From assembly GCF_011090165.1 (NCBI RefSeq), contig NZ_JAADJT010000018.1, forward strand, positions 2,254 through 66,253: a stretch of 64,000 nucleotides of DNA. Reading direction: 5' to 3'. Shown piece after piece: positions 17,189 to 25,988 of the stretch. Positions within the stretch are counted from its first letter, which is position 1, and every line of letters starts with the position of its first letter. The position numbers and the translations under genes are program-made. The notes beneath the pieces were generated by a model. The model saw only the letters and a list, made by a program, of their open reading frames with translations. It did no database searches and was not told the DNA's origin. Source of the stretch: Duganella aceris. GTDB lineage: Bacteria; Pseudomonadota; Gammaproteobacteria; Burkholderiales; Burkholderiaceae_D.

Positions 17189-18753
17189 ACCAGGGCGCGA
17201 TACTGGAAATCGCTCATGCGTACAGCGCCTTCGCCGGCGCTGTACACCGCCGGCTGCAGGCTGAGGAAGCCGCCGAAGACGTTGTGGTGCATGCCCGAGG
17301 TCTCCATCTGCCACGGGTGCTGGATCCAGGCGCCGTCGTCCAGCGCGTAGAAGAAGGTGACGATGTGCTTGTCGTTGCGGACGCGGATGCGCACCTTCGA
17401 CGCCTTCACCGCTTCGCGCATCCAGCTTTGCTCCCGTGCGTAGTTGTAGGTCAGCATATGCGTGGCGCTGAAGCCGACGCCGATGAACATGTTCTGGTTG
17501 TAGTGCAGCAGCAGGCCGCCGTGGCCGGCGCCGCTGATGTGCAGCGTGACGCTGGCTTCGTAGCTCCGGTCGCCGACGATGAAGGCCAGCGGCGAGCTGT
17601 CGAACGGCGAGTTGCCTTTGCCGGCGATCGTCATCGCGCCGTGGTCCAGGCGCGCGCGTTTCATCTCGTCCGGTCCAGGATTGAAGAAGCTCCATTGCAC
17701 GCCGAATTTGTCGGTGGTGAAGTCGTCCGACTTGGCGAAACCGGCCGGGCCGGCGACGCCTTTTTTCGGCATCGGCAGCGGCGACGACAGGTCGCCGCCC
17801 TTGGCTTTGAACCAGCCGTCGGCGGTCCACTCGATCGGTTCGAGCAGTGCCTGGCGGCCGAGCGTACGGTAGCCGTTCTCGTAGCCGTGGTAGACCATCC
17901 ACCAGTCGCCGGCCGGGCCTTCGACCAGCGTGGCGTGGCCGCGCGACCACCACGGTTCTTCGGCGCTCTTGGTGCGCACCAGCGGATTTTGCGGGCAGTT
18001 CTCCCATGGTCCGTGGATGGAGCGCGAGCGGGCGGCGATGATCATGTGGCTGGTCGGTGGGCCGGAGGTGCCGCCGACCGCCATCACCAGGTAGAACCAG
18101 CCGTTGCGGCGCAATAGCTTCGGGCCTTCGGGGGCGAACATTTCGACCACCCAGTCGGCGGGGTAGCGCCATGGTTCGTAGACCTTTTCCAGTTTGCCGA
18201 CGGTGGCCAGGCCGTCGTCGGTCAGGCCGATGCGGCGCACGCCGTTGACGAACAGGTAGCGCTTGCCGTCCTCGCCGACGGCGTGGCCGGGATCGATGGC
18301 GTCGATGTGCAGGTCGATCGGATCGCTCCATGGTCCCTTGATGTTGTCGGCCCAGATGACGTGGATGCTGTCGCCGGCGGGGATGTAGATGAAGTAGCAG
18401 CCGTTGTGCTTGATCAGGTCCATGGCCCAGACGCTGCCGAGCGGCTTGGTCAACGCGGGGCCGATCGGCGCCCAGTTCACCAGGTCGCGCGAGTGCCAGA
18501 TGATGACGCCCGGGTAGGACAGGAAGGACGAAAACGTCATGTAGTAATCGTCGCCGTCCTTGAGGATGGTGGGGTCGGGGTGGTCGCCGGAGAGGATGGG
18601 GTTGAGGTAGGTGCCGTTGCCCAGGTCGGCCTTGCGCTGGCCTTCGATGCCGCGTCCCCATTTCGGGGCGGCGTGCGCGGCGTGCGCCAATTGCGGCGCC
18701 GCTGCGGCGCCGGCCAGTAAAGTCTTCAGCGCGGTGCGCCGTGAAGCGGTCAT
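17185..18753 (-). CDS. Glycoside hydrolase family 43 protein, Tat-exported
   Basis: The 522-residue enzyme begins with a twin-arginine signal (SRRTALKTLLAGAAA). The five-bladed propeller characteristic of GH43 is visible: HPDPTI with the catalytic base Asp near residue 58, IDPGHAVGEDGKRYLF with the pKa-modulating Asp, and EMFAPEGP with the probable acid Glu. A C-terminal beta-sandwich (about 330-520, from DDFTTDKFGVQWSFFNPG) resembles the accessory domain of beta-xylosidases. Likely substrates are arabino- or xylo-oligosaccharides. No other polysaccharide genes are near, so it is a lone enzyme. Confidence 0.88.
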   Translation of the reverse strand: MTASRRTALKTLLAGAAAAPQLAHAAHAAPKWGRGIEGQRKADLGNGTYLNPILSGDHPDPTILKDGDDYYMTFSSFLSYPGVIIWHSRDLVNWAPIGPALTKPLGSVWAMDLIKHNGCYFIYIPAGDSIHVIWADNIKGPWSDPIDLHIDAIDPGHAVGEDGKRYLFVNGVRRIGLTDDGLATVGKLEKVYEPWRYPADWVVEMFAPEGPKLLRRNGWFYLVMAVGGTSGPPTSHMIIAARSRSIHGPWENCPQNPLVRTKSAEEPWWSRGHATLVEGPAGDWWMVYHGYENGYRTLGRQALLEPIEWTADGWFKAKGGDLSSPLPMPKKGVAGPAGFAKSDDFTTDKFGVQWSFFNPGPDEMKRARLDHGAMTIAGKGNSPFDSSPLAFIVGDRSYEASVTLHISGAGHGGLLLHYNQNMFIGVGFSATHMLTYNYAREQSWMREAVKASKVRIRVRNDKHIVTFFYALDDGAWIQHPWQMETSGMHHNVFGGFLSLQPAVYSAGEGAVRMSDFQYRALV

Positions 18754-18940
18754 ATCGTCTCCGTCCGATCATCGTTATGCCCAGATGGTGCATCAAGCCC
18801 CGGCCGGTCGCAATTACGAAATCCGCCAAGCCCCCTAACGATTCCACCCAATGGCCCCGCTTGCTTGATATGAGCCTCCGCAAGGCGCATCATGGCCGCG
18901 CGGGCTACCCTCCGGTGACACATTCATTAGCGGAGGTCCT

Positions 18941-19345
18941 ATGTCCGACTTTTACAAGTACTTCAAAGAAAATATGGATGCCTTAGGCTTGCCTGCGCCG
19001 GAAAGTCTTTTTGGGAACGCCCAATTGGCGATCGCAACGGCTTCAACGTTTATTGGACTGGTCGAGAAATTCGGCAAGAAAGTGACGGTGGCGGAGATGA
19101 TCGGTGCGGGGATTCGCAGCGAGAAATTGATAGTTATTGGAGCGATGAGCGCCTCTTACTATGCTGGCGCTGTTATCGGCAGTATCGCGGTCGCTACCGG
19201 GCGTAGTCTGGCGGGCGGAATTTCTCTCGCCGATGTTCTGCTGAGCGCCCAGATGAATCATCTGCATCGCCCGTGGCTGCCGGCCATCATGGTGCGTCAT
19301 CCCGAGATTTATAAGAAGCGTCGGGCCTTGCACGCAGGGAGATGA
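18941..19345 (+). CDS. Unrecognised 134-residue protein with a central hydrophobic glycine-rich segment
   Basis: I do not recognise a family. The product begins MSDFYKYFKENMDALGLPAP, has a charged amphipathic middle (VEKFGKKVTVAEM) and a hydrophobic stretch about residues 66-92 with small-residue spacing (SYYAGAVIGSIAVATGRSLAGG), then a basic tail. GGAGG seven bases before the ATG makes it a credible gene. Codon use looks less G/C-rich than in neighbouring genes, hinting at transfer. A second small membrane protein follows with essentially no gap, so the two probably form a unit. No signal peptide is evident. Confidence 0.7.
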   Translation: MSDFYKYFKENMDALGLPAPESLFGNAQLAIATASTFIGLVEKFGKKVTVAEMIGAGIRSEKLIVIGAMSASYYAGAVIGSIAVATGRSLAGGISLADVLLSAQMNHLHRPWLPAIMVRHPEIYKKRRALHAGR

Positions 19346-19347
19346 AA

Positions 19348-19548
19348 ATGAAAGATGGGTTGATGTTGTTGATTGCCGGGGTGTTGTGCGCGGGTGGCGC
19401 GGCGCTGTTTTTCAAGTTTTTCGGCAGCGAGGCTTTCAGCGTCATTGTCTTGGTGACGCTGGTGTCGGTCTTGATCGACAACGCCCGCCTGCGGCGCAGG
19501 TTGCGGGAGATGGGCGCGAAGCCGCAGGGCCGGCGGACCTGGTTGTAA
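19348..19548 (+). CDS. Small two-helix membrane protein, unknown function
   Basis: The 66-residue product (MKDGLMLLIAGVLCAGG...) has two hydrophobic helices, about residues 4-24 and 30-46, and a strongly basic C-terminus (RLRRRLREMGAKPQGRR), predicting a hairpin inner-membrane protein with a cytoplasmic basic tail. AGGGAGA six bases upstream favours ATG 19348; an in-frame ATG at 19342 overlaps the stop codon of the preceding gene (ATGA). I recognise no family. The tight coupling suggests a shared role with the 134-residue neighbour. Confidence 0.62.
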   Translation: MKDGLMLLIAGVLCAGGAALFFKFFGSEAFSVIVLVTLVSVLIDNARLRRRLREMGAKPQGRRTWL

Positions 19549-19561
19549 CGAGAAAGCGTGC

Positions 19562-19989
19562 TTGGCGGCGGCTCCGTTAAACAAGGACTTGCATGAGCGC
19601 GCCGGCGCGGTCAAGGCTGAGCTGCCGAAGCTGCTCGAAAGCCTGGTCAACATCGATTCCGGCACCGGCAGCGAGAGAAAAAGACATGGCGCGCCTGTCC
19701 GAAAACAAACTGATCGCGGGAACCGAGGTCAAGAGCAGCCTGACGCGCGGCATTGCGCCGATGCCCGTGACCAAGAGCACCGACGCGCTGGCGGCGCGGG
19801 CGCAAGCGATCTACGGCGAGCTTGGGCTCAAGCTGACGATGGGGGGATCGGGCGACGGTGCTCGACGGTTTCGGCATCGCCGGCGGCGCGATCCACTCCG
19901 AGGACGAGTATGCCGAACTGAACAGCATCGCGCCAAGACTGAACCTGTTGACGCGCATGATCATGGACGTCAGCACCAAAGCGCAATAA
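19562..19989 (+). pseudogene. Remnant of a glutamate carboxypeptidase (M20, CPG2-like)
   Basis: Three pieces of one M20 peptidase appear in order but in different frames. First is an N-terminal piece (ELPKLLESLVNIDSGTGSE, about 19617-19673). Next is an internal piece (NKLIAGTEVKSSLTRGIAPMP and AARAQAIYGELGLKLTMGG, about 19705-19845). Last is the C-terminal end (TVLDGFGIAGGAIHSEDEY and RLNLLTRMIMD, about 19854-19975), ending at TAA 19987-19989. Intact family members have around 400 residues, so most of the catalytic domain is deleted at the first junction, with a smaller deletion at the second. No signal peptide remains. It cannot encode a working enzyme. Confidence 0.8.
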
Positions 19990-20022
19990 AAAAATGCCGT
20001 TCAGTCTGCACTGAACGGCATT
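19988..20022 (-). terminator. Intrinsic terminator for the dicarboxylate/glutamate symporter gene
   Basis: The 12-bp stem AATGCCGTTCAG / CTGAACGGCATT with a six-base loop is preceded on the plus strand by a run of A. Read on the minus strand it is hairpin then T-run, about 20 bases after the symporter stop. Confidence 0.9.
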
Positions 20023-20042
20023 GCGGGTGGCGCCTGCGCCGG

Positions 20043-21305
20043 TTAAGGCAGCGGCGCCTCCGCCAGTTCCTCGACCTTGAGCGGATCGACCAGCTCGCCC
20101 TCCCACTTGGCGACCACGGCGGTGGCGACGCCGTTGCCGATGACGTTGGTCGCGGAGCGCGCCATGTCCAGGAAGTGGTCGATACCCAGCAACAGCAGCA
20201 TGCCCGCTTCCGGAATGTTGAACTGGCTCAGCGTCGCGGCGATCACCACCAGCGAGGCGCGCGGCACGCCGGCCATGCCTTTGGAGGTCAGCATCAGCAC
20301 CATCATCATGGTCATCTGCTGGCCCAGCGACATCTCGATGCCGTAGGCCTGCGCGATGAACACGGTGGCGAAGGTGCAATACATCATCGAACCATCGAGG
20401 TTGAACGAATAGCCGATCGGCAGCACGAAGGCGGCGATGCGGTTGCGCACGCCGAAACGCTCCAGGCCTTCCAGCGTCTTCGGATACGCCGCTTCGCTCG
20501 ACGCGGTGGAGAAGGCCAGCAGCGCCGGACCGCGCATCTCTTTCATCAGGTCGAACACGCGGCCTTTGAGGAACAGGAAGCCGATGAAGATCAGCAGCGC
20601 CCACAGCAGGGCGATGCCGAAGTAGAACTCGGCCATGAACACGCCGTAGGTCGACAGCACGCCCAGGCCGCTCTTGGCGATCACGCCTGCCACCGCCGCG
20701 AACACGGCGAACGGCGCGAACTTCATCACGTAACCGGTCACCTTCAACATCACATGTGCGACACCGTCCAGCGCTTCGACCAGCACGTTGGCCTTGGGGC
20801 CGATCGCCGCGGCGGCCGAGCCGAAGAACAGCGAGAAGATCACGATTTGCAGGATCTCGTTCTTGGCCATGCCGTCGACGATGGACGACGGCACCAGGTG
20901 GGTGACGAAGTCCTTCAGCGACAGGCTGGAGGTGGCCAGGTCGGCCTTGGCGGCGGTGGCGGCCATGTGGCCCAGCAGCGCGTCGCCGGGACGGAACAGG
21001 TTGACCAGGATCAGGCCCAGGGTCAGCGACATGATCGAGGCCAGGAAGAACCAGCCCAGCGTCTTGATGCCGATGCGGCCGACTTCCGAGGCGTCGCCCA
21101 TGCGGGCGATACCGACCACCAGGGTCGAGAACACCAGCGGCGCGATGATCATCTTGATCAGCCGCAGGAACAGCGTGGTGACAAGTGAGAGGGTGTCTGC
21201 AAAGCCGAGGGGATTGGCCAAGTGGTCATGGGCGAAATAACCGGTAATAATACCCAGCCCCAGGCCCAGGAGGATGTAAGTGGTCAGTCGGCTTTTTTTC
21301 TGCAT
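20043..21305 (-). CDS. Dicarboxylate/amino acid:cation symporter (GltP/DctA family)
   Basis: The 420-residue inner-membrane carrier belongs to the DAACS family, which imports glutamate, aspartate or C4-dicarboxylates with protons or sodium. Conserved elements are the serine-rich hairpin tip AFSTASSEAAYP, the NLDGSMMY motif of helix 7, GMAGVPRASLVV of hairpin 2 and DHFLDMARSATNVIGN of helix 8 with the substrate-binding Asp and Asn. Glutamate versus dicarboxylate preference cannot be settled from sequence. It is divergent from the glutamate ABC operon, with only 82 bases between the starts, which hints at shared control. Confidence 0.9.
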   Translation of the reverse strand: MQKKSRLTTYILLGLGLGIITGYFAHDHLANPLGFADTLSLVTTLFLRLIKMIIAPLVFSTLVVGIARMGDASEVGRIGIKTLGWFFLASIMSLTLGLILVNLFRPGDALLGHMAATAAKADLATSSLSLKDFVTHLVPSSIVDGMAKNEILQIVIFSLFFGSAAAAIGPKANVLVEALDGVAHVMLKVTGYVMKFAPFAVFAAVAGVIAKSGLGVLSTYGVFMAEFYFGIALLWALLIFIGFLFLKGRVFDLMKEMRGPALLAFSTASSEAAYPKTLEGLERFGVRNRIAAFVLPIGYSFNLDGSMMYCTFATVFIAQAYGIEMSLGQQMTMMMVLMLTSKGMAGVPRASLVVIAATLSQFNIPEAGMLLLLGIDHFLDMARSATNVIGNGVATAVVAKWEGELVDPLKVEELAEAPLP

Positions 21306-21387
21306 ATTCTGAATTCCCGTGGTAGTGTCTCTTCGGACGCTGGTAAACTGATAACTGATGAAACATTAAGCAAGTTCCGCAGTATAT

Positions 21388-22113
21388 ATGATCGCGATAA
21401 AAAATCTTAATAAATGGTATGGCCAATTCCAGGTTTTGGCGGATTGCAACACTAGCGTGGCCAAAGGCGACGTGATGGTGATTTGCGGACCGTCCGGCTC
21501 GGGCAAATCAACCTTGATCAAGACCGTCAACGGCCTGGAGCCGTTCCAGGAGGGCGAGATTCTGGTCGACGGCGTCTCGGTCGGCGCCAAGGGCACGGAT
21601 TTGCCCAAGCTGCGGGCGCGGATCGGCATGGTGTTCCAGAATTTCGAGCTGTTCCCGCATCTGTCGGTGCGGCAGAACCTGACGCTGGGCCAGATCAAGG
21701 TGCTGGGCCGCAGCGAGGACGAGGCCAATGCGCGCGGCTTGCAGTACCTGGACCGGGTCGGCCTGCTCGCGCAGCAGGACAAGTATCCGAACCAGCTGTC
21801 CGGCGGCCAGCAGCAAAGGGTGGCGATCGCCCGCGCGCTGGCGATGGATCCGATCGCGATGCTGTTCGACGAACCGACGTCGGCGCTGGATCCGGAGATG
21901 ATCAACGAGGTGCTGGACGTGATGGTCGGCCTGGCGCAAGAGGGCATGACCATGATGGTGGTGACGCACGAAATGGGCTTCGCCAAGAAAGTCGCCAACC
22001 GGGTGGTGTTCATGGACAAGGGCCGCATCCTGGAAGACTGCGGCAAGGATGAATTCTTCGGTGCGCCGCGTTCCGAGCGCGCGCGCGATTTCCTGGCGAG
22101 GATCATCCACTAA
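21388..22113 (+). CDS. gltL: Glutamate/aspartate ABC transporter, ATP-binding subunit
   Basis: The 241-residue ATPase powers the polar amino acid importer encoded by the next three genes. Walker A is GPSGSGKST (about 34-42), the signature LSGGQQQR near 138, and Walker B MLFDEPTSALD near 158, with the H-loop VVTHEMGF. The sequence is of the GltL/GlnQ type. No Shine-Dalgarno match is visible before ATG 21388 (the preceding bases are CAGTATAT), so initiation may be weak or leaderless. The ATPase comes first here, whereas Escherichia coli has the order gltIJKL. Confidence 0.92.
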   Translation: MIAIKNLNKWYGQFQVLADCNTSVAKGDVMVICGPSGSGKSTLIKTVNGLEPFQEGEILVDGVSVGAKGTDLPKLRARIGMVFQNFELFPHLSVRQNLTLGQIKVLGRSEDEANARGLQYLDRVGLLAQQDKYPNQLSGGQQQRVAIARALAMDPIAMLFDEPTSALDPEMINEVLDVMVGLAQEGMTMMVVTHEMGFAKKVANRVVFMDKGRILEDCGKDEFFGAPRSERARDFLARIIH

Positions 22114-22161
22114 ATGTAGCAGGCTGGCGCTCGGTGCATCGTTTCTGCTTAGGGAGGAATC

Positions 22162-23085
22162 ATGTCATTACCGCGAGTACTCATCGTCATGTTCCTGGCT
22201 TGCCTCGCCGGCCAGGCCACGGCGCAGCAGGCCGGCGGCACGCTGGCCAAGATCAAGCGCACCGGCACCATCATGCTCGGCGTGCGCGACGGCTCGATTC
22301 CCTTCTCCTACCTCGACGACCAGCAGCAGTACCAGGGCTACTCGGTCGACCTGTGCACCAAGATCGTGGAGGCGGTGCAGAAGCACCTCGGCATGGCGGT
22401 GCGGGTGGTGATGAATCCGGTCACCTCGGCCAACCGCATCCCGCTGATGGCCAACGGCACCATCGACCTCGAATGCGGCTCCACCACCAACAACGCCGAG
22501 CGGCAGAAGCAGGTGGCGTTCGCGCCCACCATGTTCGTGATCGGCAGCCGGCTGCTGTCGAAGAAATCCGCCAACATCAACAGCTTGGCCGACATGAAGG
22601 GCAAGACCCTGGTCGCCACCGCCGGCACCACCACCCTCAAGCAGATGACGATGTTGAACGCCGAGCGCAAGCTGGGCATGACCATCGTGGTCGGCAAGGA
22701 TCACCCCGAATCGTTCCTGATGATGGAGACCGGCCGCGCCGCCGCCGAGGCCAATGACGACATCCTGCTGGCCAGCCAGGTCGCCGGCGCACGCAATCCC
22801 GCCGACTTCGTGATCGGCAAGGAGGCCTTGTCGGTCGAGCCCTACGGCATCATGATGCGGCGCGGCGATCCGGCTTTCAAGGCGGTGGTGGATGCGGCGC
22901 TGGTGCAGGTGTACCAGTCCGCCGAGTTCGAGCAAATTTACCGCAAGTGGTTCCAAAGTCCGATCCCGCCGAAGAGCATCAACCTGAACTTCCCGATGTC
23001 GGCGCAGCTCAAGGCCGTCATCGCCAAGCCCACCGATTCGCCGGACCCCGCCGCGTATTCCGCCAGCCCCGCCGCCGCGCGATGA
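22162..23085 (+). CDS. gltI: Glutamate/aspartate ABC transporter, periplasmic binding protein
   Basis: The 307-residue product has a cleavable signal (MSLPRVLIVMFLACLAGQATA) and an SBP_bac_3 domain. The motif LECGSTTNNAERQKQVAF is characteristic of GltI, the glutamate/aspartate receptor of the importer. GRAAAEANDDILLASQ and the C-terminal EQIYRKWF also fit. AGGGAGGAATC upstream gives a strong ribosome site. Its stop codon overlaps the start of gltJ, so translation is coupled. Confidence 0.92.
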   Translation: MSLPRVLIVMFLACLAGQATAQQAGGTLAKIKRTGTIMLGVRDGSIPFSYLDDQQQYQGYSVDLCTKIVEAVQKHLGMAVRVVMNPVTSANRIPLMANGTIDLECGSTTNNAERQKQVAFAPTMFVIGSRLLSKKSANINSLADMKGKTLVATAGTTTLKQMTMLNAERKLGMTIVVGKDHPESFLMMETGRAAAEANDDILLASQVAGARNPADFVIGKEALSVEPYGIMMRRGDPAFKAVVDAALVQVYQSAEFEQIYRKWFQSPIPPKSINLNFPMSAQLKAVIAKPTDSPDPAAYSASPAAAR

Positions 23086-23813
23086 ACTATAACTGGAACT
23101 GGCGCATTTTCGGCGAGCTGTCGCCGGACGGCGTGCATACCTATTGGGACACGCTGCTGTCCGGCCTCGCCTGGACGCTGGCGACGTCGCTGGCCGGCTG
23201 GGGGATGGCGCTGGCGCTGGGCTTCGCGGTGGGCGCGTTGCGCACGCTGCCGGCGCGCTGGCTGGCGCTGGTCGGCACCGCCTATGTCGAGTTGTTCCGC
23301 AACGTGCCGCTGCTGGTGCAGATGTTCCTGTGGTTCTTCGTCGTGCCGGAACTGCTGCCGGCGGCGGCAGGCGCGTGGCTGAAGGCGCTGCCGAATGCGC
23401 CCTTCGTCACGGCAGTGGTCTGTCTCGGCTTCTTCACCTCGGCGCGCGTGGCGGTGCAGGTCACGGCCGGCATCCAGGCGCTGGCCGGCGGGCAGCGGCT
23501 CGCGGCGCTGGCGCTGGGACTGGACCTGCCGCAGACCTATCGCTTCGTACTGCTGCCGCTGGCGCTGCGCATCATCCTGCCGCCGCTGACCAGCGAATTC
23601 CTCAACATCATCAAGAACAGTTCGGTCGCGCTGACCATCGGCCTGATGGAACTGACCGCCAGCGCGCGGGCGATCCAGGAGTTTTCGTTCCAGGTGTTTG
23701 AGGCGTTTTCGGCGGCCACGCTGATCTATGTGCTGGTCAACCTGGCGGTGATCACCGCCATGCGCCTGCTGGAGCGGCGGCTGGCGCTGCCGGGCACATT
23801 GGGAGCGCGGTGA
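23082..23813 (+). CDS. gltJ: Glutamate/aspartate ABC transporter permease
   Basis: The 243-residue inner-membrane protein has the HisM-type permease fold with about five helices and the EAA-like loop ALALGLDLPQTYRFVLLPLA that contacts the ATPase. An extended N-terminal NYNWNWRIFGE is usual for GltJ. Its ATG overlaps the gltI stop by four bases (ATGA) and its own stop overlaps the next start, so the operon is tightly coupled. Confidence 0.91.
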   Translation: MNYNWNWRIFGELSPDGVHTYWDTLLSGLAWTLATSLAGWGMALALGFAVGALRTLPARWLALVGTAYVELFRNVPLLVQMFLWFFVVPELLPAAAGAWLKALPNAPFVTAVVCLGFFTSARVAVQVTAGIQALAGGQRLAALALGLDLPQTYRFVLLPLALRIILPPLTSEFLNIIKNSSVALTIGLMELTASARAIQEFSFQVFEAFSAATLIYVLVNLAVITAMRLLERRLALPGTLGAR

Positions 23814-24505
23814 TGTTCGCGCATTTCGACTTCGACGTCATCGGCCGCTCGTGGGTCTACCTGTTCAAGGTCGGGATGGCGTTCACGCTGGAGCTGACGC
23901 TGCTGGCGATGCTCGGCGGCGTGGCGCTCGGGACGCTGCTGGCGCTGGGCCGCATGTCGAGCTTCAAGCCGCTGGCGCTGGCGGCGGCCGCCTACGTCAA
24001 CCTGATCCGCGCGGTGCCGCTGGTGCTGGTGATCTTCTGGTTTTATTTTCTGGTGCCGTATCTGGCGGCGTGGGTGATCGGCGCGCACGAGCCGGTCAAG
24101 GTCGGCACGTTCTGGTCGGCGCTGATCACCTTCACCTTGTTCCAGGCGGCCTACTACTGCGAGATCATGCGCGGCGGGATCCAGGCGATCCCGCGCGGGC
24201 AGGTGCTGGCGGCGCAGGCGCTGGGGCTGAACTACTGGCAGGTGATGGGCCGCATCGTGCTGCCGCAGGCGTTCCGCAACATGCTGCCGGTGCTGCTGAC
24301 ACAGACCATCGTGCTGTTCCAGGATGTGTCGCTGGTGTACGTGCTGTCGGTGCCGGATTTCGTCGGCGCCGCGAGCAAAGTGGCGCAGCGCGACGGACGG
24401 CTTGTGGAAATGTACACCTTTGTGGCACTGGTTTACTTTGTGTTGTGCTGTCTGTTGTCCTGGATGGCGCGGCAGTTGCAAAAGCGTGTCGCCATCGTGC
24501 GCTAG
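23813..24505 (+). CDS. gltK: Glutamate/aspartate ABC transporter permease
   Basis: The 230-residue partner permease has the same fold, with the coupling loop AAQALGLNYWQVMGRIVLPQA and the motif RAVPLVLVIFWFYF typical of amino acid permeases of this family. It forms a heterodimer with GltJ in the inner membrane. The start ATG shares a base with the gltJ stop (TGATG). It is the last gene of gltLIJK; the next gene starts 37 bases downstream with its own ribosome site. Confidence 0.91.
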   Translation: MFAHFDFDVIGRSWVYLFKVGMAFTLELTLLAMLGGVALGTLLALGRMSSFKPLALAAAAYVNLIRAVPLVLVIFWFYFLVPYLAAWVIGAHEPVKVGTFWSALITFTLFQAAYYCEIMRGGIQAIPRGQVLAAQALGLNYWQVMGRIVLPQAFRNMLPVLLTQTIVLFQDVSLVYVLSVPDFVGAASKVAQRDGRLVEMYTFVALVYFVLCCLLSWMARQLQKRVAIVR

Positions 24506-24542
24506 TCTCTGATAAAGTACCCGCTTCTTAGAGGGGACACGC

Positions 24543-25988
24543 ATGCCAACCATGAAAAAAATAGCCGGTGCGATGCTGGCGCTGGGACTGCTCAACAGCG
24601 CGCACGCCGCCGATAAAATCGCCGCCGACCTGGTGCTGACGCAAGCGACGCTGATCGATGTCGCCGGCGGCAAGGCCGTCAAGGGCCATTCCGTGGTGCT
24701 CAAGGGCGACACCATCATCGCCGTGGTCGACGACCGCAAGCTTTCCGACTACGCGGCGAAGAAGACCATCCGCCTGCCGGGAAAATATCTGATGCCGGGC
24801 CTGTGGGATACGCACGTGCACTTCGGCGGCGGTCCTGCGCTGATCGAAGAAAACAAGCATCTGCTGGCGCTGTACCTCGCCAACGGCATCACCACCGTGC
24901 GCGATTGCGCCGGCGATCTTCCGGACACGGTGCTGCAATGGCGCGACCAGATCAAGGCCGGCCAGCTGGAGGGGCCGACCATCTTCACTTCCGGCGCCAA
25001 GCTGGAAGGCTACAAGCCGCTGTGGAAGGGCACCATCGAAGTCGGTACGCCGGAAGAGGTGAGCAAGGCGCTCGATGGCTTGCAGGCGCAGAAGGTGGAC
25101 TTCGTCAAGATCACCGAGAACACGTTGAAGCCGGAAATCTATCTGGAGGCGCTGCGCCAGGCGAAGGAACGCGGCATGCGCACCTCGGGACACATTCCGG
25201 TGCAGCTGACGCTGGCGCAGATGTTCGACGCGGGCCTGGGTACGGTGGAGCATCAATCGTATCTGCTGCGCGCTTCGACGCCGAAGGAAAAGGAACTGAC
25301 CGCGCAGGTGGCGGCCGGCACGCTGACCGGCAAGGAGGCGATGAAGCAAAGCCTGGCCAGCTACGACGAGGCGACCGCGCGCGCGTCGTTCCGCTATATG
25401 GCTTCCAAGGGGACGGCGGTGGTGCCGACCTTGTCGGTGTCGCGCGTGGTGGCCTATCTGGATGTCGATGATCATTCGAAGGATGCGGCGTTGCAGTACA
25501 TCGGCAAGGGTCTGCGTGCGACCTACGAATGGCGCGTGCAGCGCGCGGCGCAGGACGACGCTGCGGCGATCGCGCAGCGCAAGGCGGTGTTCGAGAAATC
25601 CGCGTCGCTGCTGCCGATCCTGGCGGCGGAAGGCGTCAGCATCATCGCCGGCACGGACGCGGGTTTTTTGAATTCCTACGATTATCCGGGGCAGGCGCTG
25701 CATGATGAAATCGGCTTGTACGTACGCTACGGCTTGACGCCGGAGCAGGCCTTGCAGACGGCGGTGGTGAACGGCCCGCGCTTCCTGGGCAAGCTGGATC
25801 GCTACGGCAGCCTGGAAGCCGGCAAGTCGGCCGACCTGCTGGTGCTGGACGCGAACCCGTTGCAAGACATTGCCGCCACGCGCAAGATCCGCACCGTCGT
25901 CAGCCGAGGCCAGGTCTACGACCGCGAACGCCTCGACAAGATGCTGGCCGAAACCAAAGCCTGGGCAGCGCAGACCACCGCGCCGTAA
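24543..25988 (+). CDS. Exported amidohydrolase family protein (imidazolonepropionase/Xaa-Pro dipeptidase-like)
   Basis: The 481-residue enzyme has a signal peptide (residues 1-22, ending AHAA) and the metal-dependent amidohydrolase fold. Visible metal ligands are DTHVHF (HxH), a lysine in FVKITENT, His in TSGHIPVQ, His in TVEHQSYL and Asp in IAGTDAGF. The C-terminal strand GSLEAGKSADLLVLDANPL is standard for this superfamily. Members of this subgroup often act on peptides or cyclic amides; the substrate here is unknown. AGGGG six bases before ATG 24543 supports the start. It ends right beside the converging toxin gene. Confidence 0.83.
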   Translation: MPTMKKIAGAMLALGLLNSAHAADKIAADLVLTQATLIDVAGGKAVKGHSVVLKGDTIIAVVDDRKLSDYAAKKTIRLPGKYLMPGLWDTHVHFGGGPALIEENKHLLALYLANGITTVRDCAGDLPDTVLQWRDQIKAGQLEGPTIFTSGAKLEGYKPLWKGTIEVGTPEEVSKALDGLQAQKVDFVKITENTLKPEIYLEALRQAKERGMRTSGHIPVQLTLAQMFDAGLGTVEHQSYLLRASTPKEKELTAQVAAGTLTGKEAMKQSLASYDEATARASFRYMASKGTAVVPTLSVSRVVAYLDVDDHSKDAALQYIGKGLRATYEWRVQRAAQDDAAAIAQRKAVFEKSASLLPILAAEGVSIIAGTDAGFLNSYDYPGQALHDEIGLYVRYGLTPEQALQTAVVNGPRFLGKLDRYGSLEAGKSADLLVLDANPLQDIAATRKIRTVVSRGQVYDRERLDKMLAETKAWAAQTTAP

